Positions 43,337-55,344 of a stretch of DNA of 64,000 bases are shown here, piece after piece. This stretch comes from Mycothermus thermophilus (taxonomy: Eukaryota; Ascomycota; Sordariomycetes; Sordariales; Chaetomiaceae). The DNA lies in NCBI GenBank assembly GCA_011316235.1, contig QQBE01000001.1:2418001-2482000 (forward strand), read 5' to 3'. The stretch's first letter is position 1, and each line of letters opens with the position of its first letter. Under the pieces are notes generated by a model. The model saw only the letters and a list, made by a program, of their open reading frames with translations. It was not told where the DNA came from and searched no databases. The translations under genes and the position numbers were made by a program.

Positions 43337-44428
43337 TCAAGCAACCACCTGCACACCCTCCTCAGCGCGGAGCTGGCGACGGCGCTTGTCAAACCCGAGC
43401 CCAGCCAGGCCAGGGCAGCGGGTTGGGAAGGGCCGGTTGCCACCGTTTCCGCTGCCGGCGGTGGTCGTCGGGGCAGCAGCAGCGGTCGACGTGGCGATGG
43501 CGGTCGTGAGGGTGGTTTGCTGGGGCGGCTGGACGGTGGTGGAGGTGGCGGTGGCGGCATCGGCCGAAGAAGAGGAAGTGGTAGTGACGGGGGCTTGGGT
43601 CGGAACAGGCACCGCGTCCCCAGTCAAAGCCGTGGCAGTCGACGTGGCCTGGGACGAGCTCTGCTGCAAGTTCCTGGCGGCGCCGGAGTAGAGCGCGGGG
43701 CCGGGAATCTCGTACGAGACAGGGGCATTGTAGATGCCCGCCAAGATGCCCTTGTCGTTGGGGGTGTACAGCGCTGTTCCCTTGACGCCCTGCGGCCGCG
43801 CGGTGCCGGAGCCCGTGACGAGGAGGTTGAAGCACTGCGGGTAGTTCTGGGCGCCGTTGGGCTGGCCGGCGGCGTGGAGGGCGATGATTTCGTGGCGCAG
43901 GACGTAGTGGCCGGGCGCAATGTCGGCGGGGATCTGGACCAGCCAGCCGGCGTTGTTGGCGATCAGCTCGTCCGACGCCCACCGGCCCGGCGCGGAGGAG
44001 CCGTCGATCAGGCCCTTTTCGCCGATCTTGAAGAACTCGAGGTCGAGCTTGTTGACCGACTCGCAGCCCGAGCTGCCGCAGGAGGCGAGGTAGTCGAGGA
44101 CGGGGCCGTGGTGGCTCTCAGGCCACTGGTCCCACTGGATCCAAATCTTGTCGCCGGCCGCGACCACGGCGTGGCCGCCCGCGTTGGTGGCCTGGTTGTG
44201 GCAGATGATATCGCCCGAGGCGAACTGGTCGGGAGCAACGAAGCCGTTGTCGGTGTTGGCGGCGGTCCAGCCCACAACGGTCGGCGGGTTCTGCAGGTAA
44301 GGGTGGGATGTAGGGTCGAAGTTCGGGTACAGCACGCCGTTGATGACGATGTGGGTGACATGGCCGTGGGCTGCGACCAGGGAAGCGCCGGCCAGGGCCG
44401 AGACAATGGACTTGGTGAAGCGAGGCAT
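43337..44428 (-). CDS. AA9 lytic polysaccharide monooxygenase
   Basis: AA9 enzymes use copper and oxygen or peroxide to cleave cellulose or related glucans outside the cell. The gene is intronless and encodes 363 residues. The signal peptide (residues 1-20) ends at AA, leaving His21 as the N-terminal copper ligand (HGHVTHIVINGVLY). The second copper His is His106 in ESHHGPVLDYLA, and the axial Tyr is Tyr196 in GAQNYPQC, with Gln194 beside it. These complete the histidine brace. The catalytic domain ends near residue 245. A Ser/Thr/Ala-rich tail follows that lacks a CBM1 and ends in a short segment with KRRRQLR. Together with GH74 it points to plant cell wall attack. Confidence 0.95.
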   Translation of the reverse strand: MPRFTKSIVSALAGASLVAAHGHVTHIVINGVLYPNFDPTSHPYLQNPPTVVGWTAANTDNGFVAPDQFASGDIICHNQATNAGGHAVVAAGDKIWIQWDQWPESHHGPVLDYLASCGSSGCESVNKLDLEFFKIGEKGLIDGSSAPGRWASDELIANNAGWLVQIPADIAPGHYVLRHEIIALHAAGQPNGAQNYPQCFNLLVTGSGTARPQGVKGTALYTPNDKGILAGIYNAPVSYEIPGPALYSGAARNLQQSSSQATSTATALTGDAVPVPTQAPVTTTSSSSADAATATSTTVQPPQQTTLTTAIATSTAAAAPTTTAGSGNGGNRPFPTRCPGLAGLGFDKRRRQLRAEEGVQVVA

Positions 44429-47400
44429 GGTGAAAGATGTGGTGAGTCGAGTACGAGGAAGTATGTACGTCGTCCAAGAAGGGAAGCGTAATCAACAGAG
44501 TACTGCCGTCTAGCGGAGCGAGCGGAAAGTCTTTCAAGACAACTAGGAATGAGAGGAAGAGAATACTCTTCAGTCAATGAAGGAGCGAATGGAAGCAAAG
44601 GAATGTCAGAGAAACGAAGGAGAGGAACGGCTTGTGCTCAAGAAGACGCTTGCGCCTGGGGAGAGAAGAGGGAGGGCGGATGGGAGGAGGGCAGGATGAG
44701 AACACTTTATATATCTCTGCAGTAGTATGTACATCCAACGATATGGTCAACCCTCCTGGACTAGCCGCGCCTTTCCAGACCAGCAACGACTGCTTCACCC
44801 GAGGCGGCCGACAGCTTGGTCGAGATTGCAGACGCCATGGGAGCCTCAACCGTTGGGCAGTCGGTCCAAGGATGGCCTGCGTTTCAGCGAAATGAACGGC
44901 ACACCTGCAAGGGGACCGAGGAACTGGGCAGCAAGGAGCGGGGCTCTTCATGGCCAACGACCTTGACATGTGCGCATGGCGTCACATCTGCTAGGAAGAG
45001 GCCCGCCTCCTTTCTCTGTGCGTGAATGATCAGGCGAGCTGGAAAATGTCAGGATCAACATGACATGGTCTAGAGGGAGGGGAAGGTTGTCAAGGGGTCG
45101 ATCATCGGGAAGAGTTGCCGCTGAGGTAGCATTGAGAACCTTGGAAGACATCACAAAACAGAAATCATGCCCGTGGACGGGTGGGGAGTTGGTCGGTTGG
45201 CGGTCCCAGAGCCTCGGGGAGGGTGATGTGCGGCAGGGTTGAGGCTTGACAACGGCGATGTAGGCGGGCAAGATGCATCGGCGACATGGTCAGAATTCGT
45301 CAGCGCATGAACTGACGAAAAACAAAGCGTCGATGCAGCCAATGGCTCAGGCTGTCGACCATTGGGCGGACAGGGGATTTTGAAACATGGTGAGCTGGTG
45401 ATGGGACGAAGGCGGGGTTTCGTTGGCGGTGCGGCTGCCCGCGCCGGGCATGGCGTTCACTTGATCCTCAGGGGATCTACGAGGATCTCCAAGAGGGCGC
45501 TAATGCAGGAACATGCCTCACTGCACCGTTGAGATCCACAACCAACCCCCACCATCTCAACCCGGCGGCTGCTACACGATGGCGTGCGAGAAGGCTTCCA
45601 GAGCGAAGCGCCGCGAGTTGCCGACGACGGGGATACGGCAACATGTCCCGGGTGGTGGAAGCAGGTGGAAGTAGGTTGGACGGGGGGTTGAAGTTGATAA
45701 ATTGTTTGGATCAAGCACAAGCTCGCCGTCTAAACGGCAGGGTTGGCGGTTGACTGCACAACCTGAAACGATAAGCTCCAAGTTGGGAAGAAACTTGCGA
45801 GATGAACGGTGGAGAGATGGGATGCGATGTTGCATCAAATGTCCGACGCCAGAAAAAACCAAAACTCGGCAGAAAGGACGTGAAGAAGAGCAGAACAAAC
45901 AGAATGACAGAATAACGAGTCGATGAGAGCTTGGGTGCAACAAGGTGTGATGTTCAACTCGTCCCGAGGTTGACGTTGGTTGCAACGTCCGCGTAGCACT
46001 GGGTGAGACTCGAAGATCATGAAACGTAGAAGCGCGTGGCTGCTGGCGTGGACCGGGTGATGGGCGCTCGCTACCGGGTTTGCGCTGCCATCTGTGGTGC
46101 CACATAAGGTTTGAGCAGAATGCTATCGTCTTTGGCGCCGCATGAGAGACAATGCGGATGGATCAGGTATGCAGTAAGTTGGCATCGCTGAGTTGATGCT
46201 GATGTCAAATAATTTGAAACATTCGACAATGGTCCGCCTGCCAATTGTATAGAAAGCATGTCGCTTCATTCTCGAGGAGAGAAGTAGTGAAATGGAATGG
46301 ATGTTGCGATGAGCAGCTGATAATCCTTGATGCAGCGACGAGAGCGGCGTGGACGGGACTTGATAGAACCTACTTGCAAATTGAAGGTGGCATTTTCCTT
46401 GGGTGATGGTTGTTTTTCGAAGACCGGGTACCGCCCCGGTGCTTAGGTGCGTACCTGTACCCGTGCCGGACTCGGAGGTTCCATGTTCCGGGGAAACTCC
46501 GGGCCCGTCTGGTTTCGGCGCCCCGTGTTCGGTTCGGTGCACCTCCCAAACTTGGACCCGAAAGCTCCCGTCGGGATTTGTGGCGGCAGCACCGAAGCAC
46601 CGGCGCCACACCACCAGCACGGACCACACAACCCTCAGTTTGGTGGGGCTTGGAAAGGGGAAGCGCAGAGTGGGGGCTGGAGCCAATTGAAGTGCGAGCA
46701 ACGCGCCATTAGCGCCACAGCCGCGGTTCCTGAGAAATTCGCAACCCAGAACGTCACTCTGCGTCTCCTGTTGACAGCAACAGACAGCAACAACCTGAGC
46801 GACCTGGACGACTGACCTGTTCATCCCAGCGTCTCTCACACAGAACTTCGCAACGGCGTAAGCGCGAGGGTGCTCACCACAGGTCCGTGCCGCTGCCTTC
46901 AATGCTGAGGACCAGTCATGTGATCACCGCTAACTGCAGAAGTGCCCAATTGAATTGGGAAGCCACCGTTGAGTTGACTCTTGGCTGCTGCCACACCTCC
47001 AACTTCCAACTTCTGCAGTCAATCTCTCCATCTCACCACCCGACGTCAGGCACGTCACCCGACCTCACCTGTCCCAGGCTCGGGTCGAGGACCACAGCGT
47101 CGCTGAATTGACCTACTGCATCACCAGAAAAATCCCAATACATACCGGGAGCCTCATTCATGCAAGATTGGGCCTCTCTCCGGAGTACCCGGGTGCTTTC
47201 GGATTAAGGATTTCCAGGAATCCAATCTGGGTCGTCGTCGATGCTCAATGGAAACTCGGCCACAGAAACTCCCCGTCGACTTGACCGATCTCGAGACCAG
47301 AAAACAAAGAACCAGCTTCCATCTGCCTGGATTTTCCAGGTTCCCAAAGTCGACAATAACTCGGGGAAGAAAAGCAAAACCCAAACCAGAACCTAAACAC

Positions 47401-47536
47401 CTCTTCTTTCCTTTCTGAGGTCCCTCCAATACCACGACTTACCACAATCTTTTCCATCGACCAACCTCCAACACCATCAGTCTGGATTCACTCTATTTCT
47501 TTCCAACCTACAAACTGACAAATTGAGTGGCCTCCC
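44429..47536. other. Long spacer between divergent AA9 and YTH genes
   Basis: About 3.1 kb that should contain both promoters. The longest open frame (46123-46902, minus) encodes 259 residues without any recognisable pattern, and several other overlapping frames compete with it, so I do not call a gene. No repeat stands out. Confidence 0.5.
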
Positions 47537-50171
47537 ATGCCATCTGCACCATCACCCCACAGAATCGGCCTCGACGCTCGGGCCGCCGAGCTCAAGGAAA
47601 AACTGATGAGGAGCCAGGCTCAGAGACGTCTCAATTCAGGTCAGTCCTTTACCCAAGACGCTCAACCGTCCCACGACATCAAGGCCAGTGGTGCCTCATC
47701 TACTCCGACCACCCCATCTCTGGAATTATCGTCCATGGGCGTCTCGCAGCCCTCCACAGCCATGGCTTCTGAGGAAAAGCCCCGCTCCAATACCTACCCC
47801 TCCCTCCAGGCAGATGCCGATGACATTGCTGCCTTGATCAAGTCAATCTCGTCCAGCGTCGACCAATCGGTCACCATGGAGAATGGAAACAACAAGAACG
47901 GCACTGGCGCTCAGGCGCAACTGATGGCACCCACAGACCTCAAGACCACAGAGGAGCAGCCTGTTTCCGTGTCGAATCCTGCCCCAAAGGCACCGGTCTC
48001 AGTCTCAGCGTCCAACAACGGCACAGGCATACAGAACACAGATCTCTCATATGAACAGCGTTCTGATCTATCAACTCAGCTTTCATCTCAACAAGTTCCA
48101 GCTCAACAGCCCAATGACAAAGTTGACACCGAGACACCTGGCCAAACTAAGAAACCGGAACCTTCTCCGAAGGCCAATCCCGCCCCAACTATGACAAACA
48201 ATACCAAGACGGCGACCTCGACAGCTTCTGAAGATGCAGCAGCCCTAAACAAGACACCGCATGTGACGGATTGTGGTCCGTCTCATATGGGTGGAGCCAA
48301 AGCTGACTCAAATGATGGCCGAACCCAACCTACTGCTACGCCTGACAAATACAGCACAGAGAGGCCTCGCATTAAGATTGCTCCCATCACCGGAAAGGGG
48401 CCCCTAAACCTGAATCGCGAAGAGGAAGTTCGGTTCCGGATCATACCTGCAACGGTGGTGGCATCGATTGCGCCGATCAGCCCAAAGGTGGTTCACAAGA
48501 AAGAGGACGCGAAGATCGGGAATAATGAGCCCAAGGAATCGTCAGCTAAAGAGATGTTTGAGCGCCTGCTCGCCCTGGACCCTGACCTCCGAGAGTTCCT
48601 CGAGATGACCGATTACCACAACACCGAAACTCGAGCTCGGAGGCTGGATCGGTTCAGGAGAGCCAAGGCGCTTGCAGAGCAGAAGAGAAAAATTGAGGAG
48701 GAAGAGCGCAGGCTTCGGGAAGAAGAGGAGCTCGAGATGATGGGCTTGCACCGCACCACCTCAACCGTGGCCCTGCTTACCAGCGCCTTGTCGACCCCAG
48801 TTATCGCCGAGGCCACTACCCTTCCAACACCTGTCACGCCCGTGCTTCAGCAGCAGGTTCCTGCTGGTCCCAAGGACATTCCCACTAGCTCCAAGAATAT
48901 TCCCACCGGTCCCAAGGACATACCCGCTGGATTCAAGGACGTTGTTACTAGCCCCAAGGACATTCCCACCGGCCCCAAGACCAAGGACAAAATCACCCCT
49001 GCCGTCAGTCCCAATAATTTGAAACGGCCGCGCGATCAAGATGTATCGGAGCATCGTCAGGAGAAGGTGCCGCGGATCGACCCGCCGTCCCAGCCTCGCA
49101 GCATGGAGCGCAAGCCAGATGACAGGCTGGATGAGGAGGATCGGAAGTATATCCATCCAGACCGCCGCCTTGATGTTCGCTCAGACAGGGATGATGTTCG
49201 CGGACACCGTGACTCTCGTGACGACAGGCATGATAGAGAGGATATGGACCTCCGCCCACGTTTCTCGAGCCCAACTGAGCGCTACCGCCACCGCGATCGC
49301 TCTGATGACGAGGATCGTGGCAGGTTCCATTCATACAGGGGTGACGACCGTTATCATGAGCCCGACTCTCGTGTGTCGTATCCGATCAAGGTGGATCTTG
49401 GACGCAAAGGAGGTGAGCGTCGAGTCTGGGAAGTTCGGTGAAGCTTGACGGCATCAGCAGCTAACTCAAGCAGAAACGCGGTTCTTCATTGTGAAATCGT
49501 TCAATGACGAGAATGTCCGGCGTTGCATGGAGGATGTAAGTATTGGGATGGATGGAAATGGCCCTCTTTCACGAGTCGAGAACGCCCGCTGACGAATATA
49601 TGAACAGGGTCTCTGGACCACACAGGTTCAAAATGGCGAGATCCTGAGCAAGGCATTTGCTGGGTCCAAGAACGTCATTTTGTTCTTTTCCATCAACAAG
49701 AGCAAAGCATTCCAGGGCTATGTGAGTCTCCGATCACCTCGTCTCTCGTCTTTCTCCACCCAACTAATCCAACCCTCCCTCCAGGCACGCATGATATCCC
49801 CGCCCTCCCCCGACACCCCTCGCCCGACCTTCATCAAGGGCATCCACTGGGACACGAGCGACCCGTTCCGCGTGCAGTGGCTGAGTAAGACCAGCGTAGA
49901 CTTCTTCCGCGTCGGCCACCTCAAGAACAAGTTCAACGAGGACCATCCCGTGCTGGTGGCTAAGGACGGCCAGGAGATTGAGCCCGGCTGCGGCGAGGCG
50001 CTGTTGCGCATCATGGAGGAGGCGGCATTTGTTGAACGGGACAGGGAGATGAGGGAGAGGGGCGGTCACCATCATCATCATCATCATCATCGTGGCGATG
50101 GCGGGTATCAGAGGTACGGCGGTCCGCCAAGGGGGAGGGGCGGTGGGTTCTCCCGCGGTGGCCGGTATTGA
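47537..50171 (+). CDS. YTH-domain RNA-binding protein
   Basis: YTH domains bind RNA, in many proteins at N6-methyladenosine through an aromatic cage. Exons are 47537-49412, 49474-49535, 49608-49721 and 49785-50171, giving 812 residues. The YTH domain covers about residues 626 to 765: TRFFIVKSFNDENV, then GLWTTQ with the first cage Trp, SINKSKAFQGYARM, and FRVQWLSKTSV with another Trp. The long N-terminal part is disordered. A charged helical segment follows at about residues 335-408 (FERLLALDPDLREFLEM, then a Lys/Glu-rich helix) and a degenerate GPKDIPT repeat at about 442-485. An Arg/Asp-rich stretch precedes the domain. The C-terminus has eight His and an Arg/Gly-rich tail typical of RNA-binding proteins. 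Whether it reads m6A or a sequence motif cannot be told from this. Confidence 0.93.
48862..48990 (+). repeat. Coding minisatellite in the YTH gene
   Basis: About five units of 24-33 bases encode variants of GPKDIPT. The unit changes, for example to SSKNIPT and GFKDVVT, show slow decay. It lies in the disordered region, so length changes should be tolerated. Confidence 0.7.
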
Positions 50172-51053
50172 TCCCGTGACCCATATGAGATGAGAGCTCT
50201 GGAGAGAAGGGGGGTGGGCTCGTTACATGCATCACCTTTGCCTGTTACGGGCATTGCTTGGTTGATGGGGTGAGCGTGTGCGCGGAAGCCTAGGAATCAT
50301 CGCGGAAGCTTAGGGAGCTAGAATGGCCCGCCCAAGTTCGGGGTTATTAAGCTTGATTCACTCTGAGGATCTGTCTTATCTGTCTTGTAATTACTACTGC
50401 CTTTAATCTGTGAAGCTTTCTACAGAAGAGACAAATACCTTGCTTAGGGAGCGTAGAGAAGGTTCAAAAATAACTGCAACACATCAGCATTCAACAACAA
50501 AACTACTGCTAAACTTAATCACAACAACAACAACAACAAATAAACCAAATACAAAACATCAACAGAAAAAAAGCACAAAAAGCCGTCCGAATCCAACCTG
50601 AATCCTGAACCATCCTAAGGGGGTAAAGTAAATAAAAAGGAAAAATTCCAGTCCAACCTTGTCCCGCCCGTCCGTCCATCCAAAATCCGATATCCGATCC
50701 CCACCAGTTCCGCCGCCCGCCGTCCGCCGTCCGGGATATCAAGTAGTAAAAAATTGGAGGGGAAGAAACTTTGGGTTCTTCGTGTCCTCTACTAAGAGCC
50801 ATCCATCCATCCATCCTCTCTTTCCCCATCTGCCCCGTTGAGTCCCTCCCTCCCTCCCCCCCGGCCAAGAATGATTGAGAAAGGAAAGAAGTGGACAGAC
50901 AAGAGAGCGAGGCGAAGAACATGGAAACAAACAAACAACAACAACAACAAAAAGTGTTGTTGGCTGAAGAAGGATGGAAAGAAGAAGATGATGAAGAAAA
51001 GAAAAAGGGGTATCGCGTAGGTTAGGTGGGGGGCATGAATTGGGAAGGCTTCC

Positions 51054-51090
<37 letters not shown>

Positions 51091-51273
51091 GCTCGCTCCT
51101 ATGGGGGTATAATATTCGTTCGATCCAATAACCAAGAGATCAAAACGGCAACAATAACAAAGAAGGCAGACGGAAGAAAACAGGAAAAACAACAAGGTTG
51201 GTGTGCCTGACGGCCACGACACCATTCAACATCCATCTCAATCCATCCATGCATCATCATCATCATCGTTCAT
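50172..51273. other. Convergent 3' regions of the YTH and VosA genes
   Basis: About 1.1 kb, rich in A and T, with CAA-type runs near 50520 and 50935 and a CT microsatellite at 51055-51097. Both 3' untranslated regions lie here. I see no gene. Confidence 0.6.
51055..51097. repeat. CT microsatellite
   Basis: A nearly uninterrupted run of CT repeats with one TTT interruption, in the spacer between convergent genes. Confidence 0.85.
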
Positions 51274-52916
51274 CTAATAAGACTCCCCCGCAGCATGGTG
51301 CGAATAAATCCCCGCCGCCGCCGTCGTCGCCGCGGCCGGGTGATATCCCAACCCTGCTGCCGTGGCCGTCGGCCCAGTAGCGGGCATGCCAAACATCGCC
51401 GCGTGCGGCGCCGCAGAGTAGGGCGGGTAGGGCGAGGTGGCGCTGGTCGGCGTCGTGACGGACGTGTGGTGGGGGTGATGGCCGGTCCCGTTCCCAAGGA
51501 TGGGGCTGCGCCGGGTGGTTGTTGTTGTTGTCGCGGCAGTGCTGGTCAACGCAGCGCTCGCCGAAGTCGTGGTCGTTGCGCCTGCTACTGAGGTTGGTGT
51601 CCCTGCCGCCGCGGAAACCGCTGGCGCCGAGGTTGGCCCGCCGGCGGTGGTGGCTGGCGGGAAGGTGGCGGACGTGGCGGACCCGGGGACGGGGGAGGTG
51701 GTTTGGTGGTGTTGGTGGTGCTGGTGGTGGTGGGAGGCGGTGTCAAGGCGGGGAGGGAGCGGGGTTGTTGCGTAGGGCGACGGCATGGGAAGGGCGCCTG
51801 CGAGGGCGGGAGCGGCGGCGTAGGCGGAGGTGGTGGTTGGGTAGAGGCTGGTCAGAGGGTCGGGGATGGTGCGCGGGCCGGGGTGCACGGCCGCGACGTA
51901 AGGGTGGTATGCCGCCGCCGCCGCTGCGTCGTCGTAGGCGTGTGGGCTGTCGGGCGATGTCCCGTCGAGACGCGCCCGCTTGTGCGGATGCTGCTTGTCG
52001 TCGTACGGGGAATAGCCGTACGACCCGGAGCCGTACTCTCCTGGCCGCATCTGCGTCGGGGATTCGGAGTAGTAGCCGCCCGCCGGGGAGCCCAGAGAGC
52101 CGCGGGAGGAGGCGTCGTGCAAGCTGCTGAGGCGGCGGAGGTGGTGAGGAGAGTGGTGGCCGTTGGGGCTGTTCAGGTCGTGGTGGCTTGCGGCGGGGTC
52201 GTGCGGTGGGAGATAGCCGGCGTGGTGATAGCTGCCCTGAGACGCGGCGCGCATGGGGTCGGCGGCCTGGCTGAGAGTGCGCTTCTTGGTGGACACGGTC
52301 CGGGAGTCCTTGCGAAGGCGCAGGCGGACGCCCTGATCGCTGAACGAGCGCGTCAGGAAGGTCGATTCGGCCAACCCGGGGAACGTCTTGGTCGCGTAAA
52401 CGACGAATGGATCCGACACGGTCTTCGCCAGCAGCCAGCACTCCTTCTCTTGCAGCCTCAGCTCGTACAGGATGAAGGCCAACCGATAAGTGCCGACCCG
52501 CCGTACTGAGAGATCGCCAAACACAAAGAAGCCTCCTTGGCTATTATCCGTGTCCTTCAGGCTGTATAATGACGACACCAGCGTCCCTGTCAGATCGCTC
52601 TCCTTCGGGCTGGATTGGTCATCGTCGTCGTCCCCCTTGCGGATGAGCCTCGCCGTCAGGATCAGGTACGGGTTCTGAAGGAACGTCCTCGCCGGGTCTT
52701 TCCTGGGGTTGACCATGAGCTGGACGATGGGTGGCGGGTCGATAGGTTTCCTCTCTGCTGCCGTGTCAGTCATGTATCCCTTCAAGTTTCGACATCCACG
52801 AGTCGATTGGGGGGTTGAGGGTTACCTTTACCCTTTCCTATGGCCACGCAGGCATACTTGGGTTGTTGCCTCACCGCCAGCTCAAAGTCTCCTTGCCCTA
52901 ATGTTGACAGCATCAT
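51274..52916 (-). CDS. vosA: Velvet-family regulator, VosA type
   Basis: VosA-type velvet proteins act with VelB in the nucleus to control spore maturation, trehalose content and spore viability, and bind DNA through the velvet domain. Exon 1 is 52832-52916 and exon 2 is 51274-52757; the 74-base intron restores the family N-terminus (DFELAVRQQPKYACVAIGKG, then ERKPIDPPPIVQL). The product is 522 residues. The velvet domain runs to about residue 185: NPYLILTARLI, GTLVSSLYSLKD, GGFFVFGDLSVRRVGTYRL, FPGLAESTFLTRSFSDQG and RLRLRKDSR. The C-terminal part is Pro-, Ser-, Tyr- and Ala-rich with a KRAR signal near residue 300, as in VosA. The domain has no large insert as in VelB, which supports the VosA call. 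Without exon 1 the protein would lack its first strand. Confidence 0.88.
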
Positions 52917-55321
52917 TGGGGTATTGTCTGAAGTGTATGAGAAACGTATAATTAAGATTCGGTATGGGTGGTAGCCAATGGCTACAAAGACCCAGGAAAG
53001 TCAATGGGTCCGTCCGTCCAAGGCAGTGAGTAGACGAGTGTACTGTCGCTACCCTTTGCTGGGTATCACGCCTGTTGGTTAGGAGGAGGGTGCTGTTGTT
53101 GTTTCCCTATTGACGGGAACGAAGGTTGATATGTCGAAGTACTGATGACAGACAGACGTGATGGTCAGCAAGGTCAGTCAAGCCAAATCTTGAGCGACTG
53201 ACAGGAGGGGGTGGCGGTTTATGTCAAAAGCCCGTGGAGAGGAGGAGCATGGGGACAGGGTGTGGTGGTGGTCTGAGGGGGTGTGAGGATAAGACGACTG
53301 GGACACTAACCGAAGTGACCGTAGCAATGACCATGCAGGTCCGCACGAGACTGTGTGGTTCTGAGGACAGCCCGGGTCTTGACAGCACAGTAACCCGTTT
53401 CTCTGACCTTGGCTCCGCTGCTGGATGTTCAACGGGAGCTTCGGTCTCAGCGAGTGGGGCACGCCGGCAGCCGTGGGGGAGGGAAAGATGTTGGGGTCGA
53501 GAGCTCGATGCCAAGTGGTTGCGGTGGGCACCTGGGAGGACCACGGAGAAAGAAAGAGTGAGATGGGGGAGGGGCGGAGGGGAACCAAGATGCAGGATAT
53601 GTGCGTCCGCGGCAGTCTGTTTAGGTGCAGCTGCTACTAGGTCGAGTGCCAGCCAGAGTGAACGATGGTTTGTGGAAGAAGAGGAGAAATCACCCAGTTG
53701 CCTAGGTTTCACCAAGGAGATCGAGCTGTTATCGAGATGGCTTCGATCTCTTGCGCTATCGCAGCGACTTGGAATCGGTCCAGACCTTGTTTCCTTCTTG
53801 TTCGCCCGAGCTTGTCCTTGACTCTCAAGACCAGGTCCAATCTTGAGACTCAGCTGCTGAGTCCTCTCCCACAACCGTTGAGCGTCTGAGAAGTTCGAGT
53901 TGCGTATTTCTTCTGTCCAACCAACGCCTCCACGGAACAGCTTCTCCGAAGAGTGTGTCTGGAGTCAAATGTGTGTTGGTACCTTCCGTACAAGTCGTGA
54001 GAAAGACGGCCCGCAAGGCCAATTGGGCGACGGAGCTGATGGAAAGGCTGAAGATACCGGTGGGATGGCGAACCCGATGGTGGAACAACACCAGACCACA
54101 ACCTGGATAAGAGATCCGATCTTGAGTGGTCGTAATGGTGGTCTGTCAGGTATGGTGGCGGACGAGGCGGGTCCTGGGCCAAAGTTGATGGAAATGATCG
54201 TCTGGGACCGGCCGGCAGAGGCTGGGAGAGGACGGGAATGGGAAAGAGAAATACTAATACTGGGTGGAGAGGCACGGCAGCAGCACGAGAACAACAAGGC
54301 AGGGCAAGACGATCAGATAGAGCTACCTATAGTAGGATGTCACTGTGTGAGGTATAGCGGGGACGTGATCCCCGGCAGGCCGTGAGGAGGAGGAGACAGG
54401 GAGTTCCGGAAGGACACCGGCCCAGCTCAGGACCGTTGTGTTAGCCCAGCCCGGGGGTGGAGGTGGACAGCAATAATAGAAATCTCGACTAGTAATATGA
54501 TTGACGACGAGGATGCTGTCTGATGAACTGAACGGCTTCCTCGCTGGGGGGAGGGGGATCGAGAGGGGGCCTGTCTCCTTCACAACGACACAAGGCAGTC
54601 CAGGGTCCCCCCGGCTCACAAGGTCCTGACGTTGTGTGTTGACAGCAGCTTAACACGGCTCCTCTCCAGACAGTGCCGTCCGCCTGTTTCCAGGGCCCAG
54701 GAAGTGAGCAGAACAGGCATATTGAAGGCGTGACTCGGGGCATGGGGCGCGGAGGCCGCGGGGGCGAAGGGTTCCTAATGGCTTCTTCCGCACGAGTCCT
54801 GGCTCGCCCAGCATTCCCTGCTGCTACTTCCTTACTGCTGCTTCTGCTGTCATGGGGGAGAGAGCAAGGTGAAAGTGAAGGACACGGCTGCGATCACACC
54901 CCCCCTCCCTCGACCGGATCCCGTTATCGCCGCCTGGCGCACACCACTACCACCCGGTCAAGGCAAGGCCAGACAAGGGGACGGGCTGCCGATGCAGAGC
55001 AAACGTGAACCGGGGCAGCAGCAGGGGGGTGCAAAAGAGGAGAGAGGCGATGGACCAGGGTATGACAGGCGGGAAGTCCTTGGCGGCGTTTGCGGGTTTC
55101 CTCATGATGGAATCTCGTTTCTCAGATGACGACCCTGACAAGCGAGCAAGCGATCCCGCTTTGCTGGAAAGAAGAGAGTCAGCTGCTCACTCACACGAGG
55201 CAAACAGCTCGCCCACGACCTCACTCCGCAGCCATTGAGCCTTGGGTTTAGAGAAACTGCCAGCCTTCGTGCCAGTGAGTAGTACCTAGTTGAGGTTTTG
55301 CTGTCAGTTTGCAACGCAGAC

Positions 55322-55344
55322 CTCTCTCTCTCTCTCTCTCTCTC
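55322..55344. repeat. TC microsatellite
   Basis: A run of TC repeats in the gene-poor region, without a known role. Confidence 0.85.

Noticed and set aside
46123..46902. 259-codon minus-strand frame between AA9 and YTH genes
   Set aside because: No domain, no codon-like regularity and several overlapping frames of similar size in the same stretch; a frame of this length is expected by chance in 64 kb.
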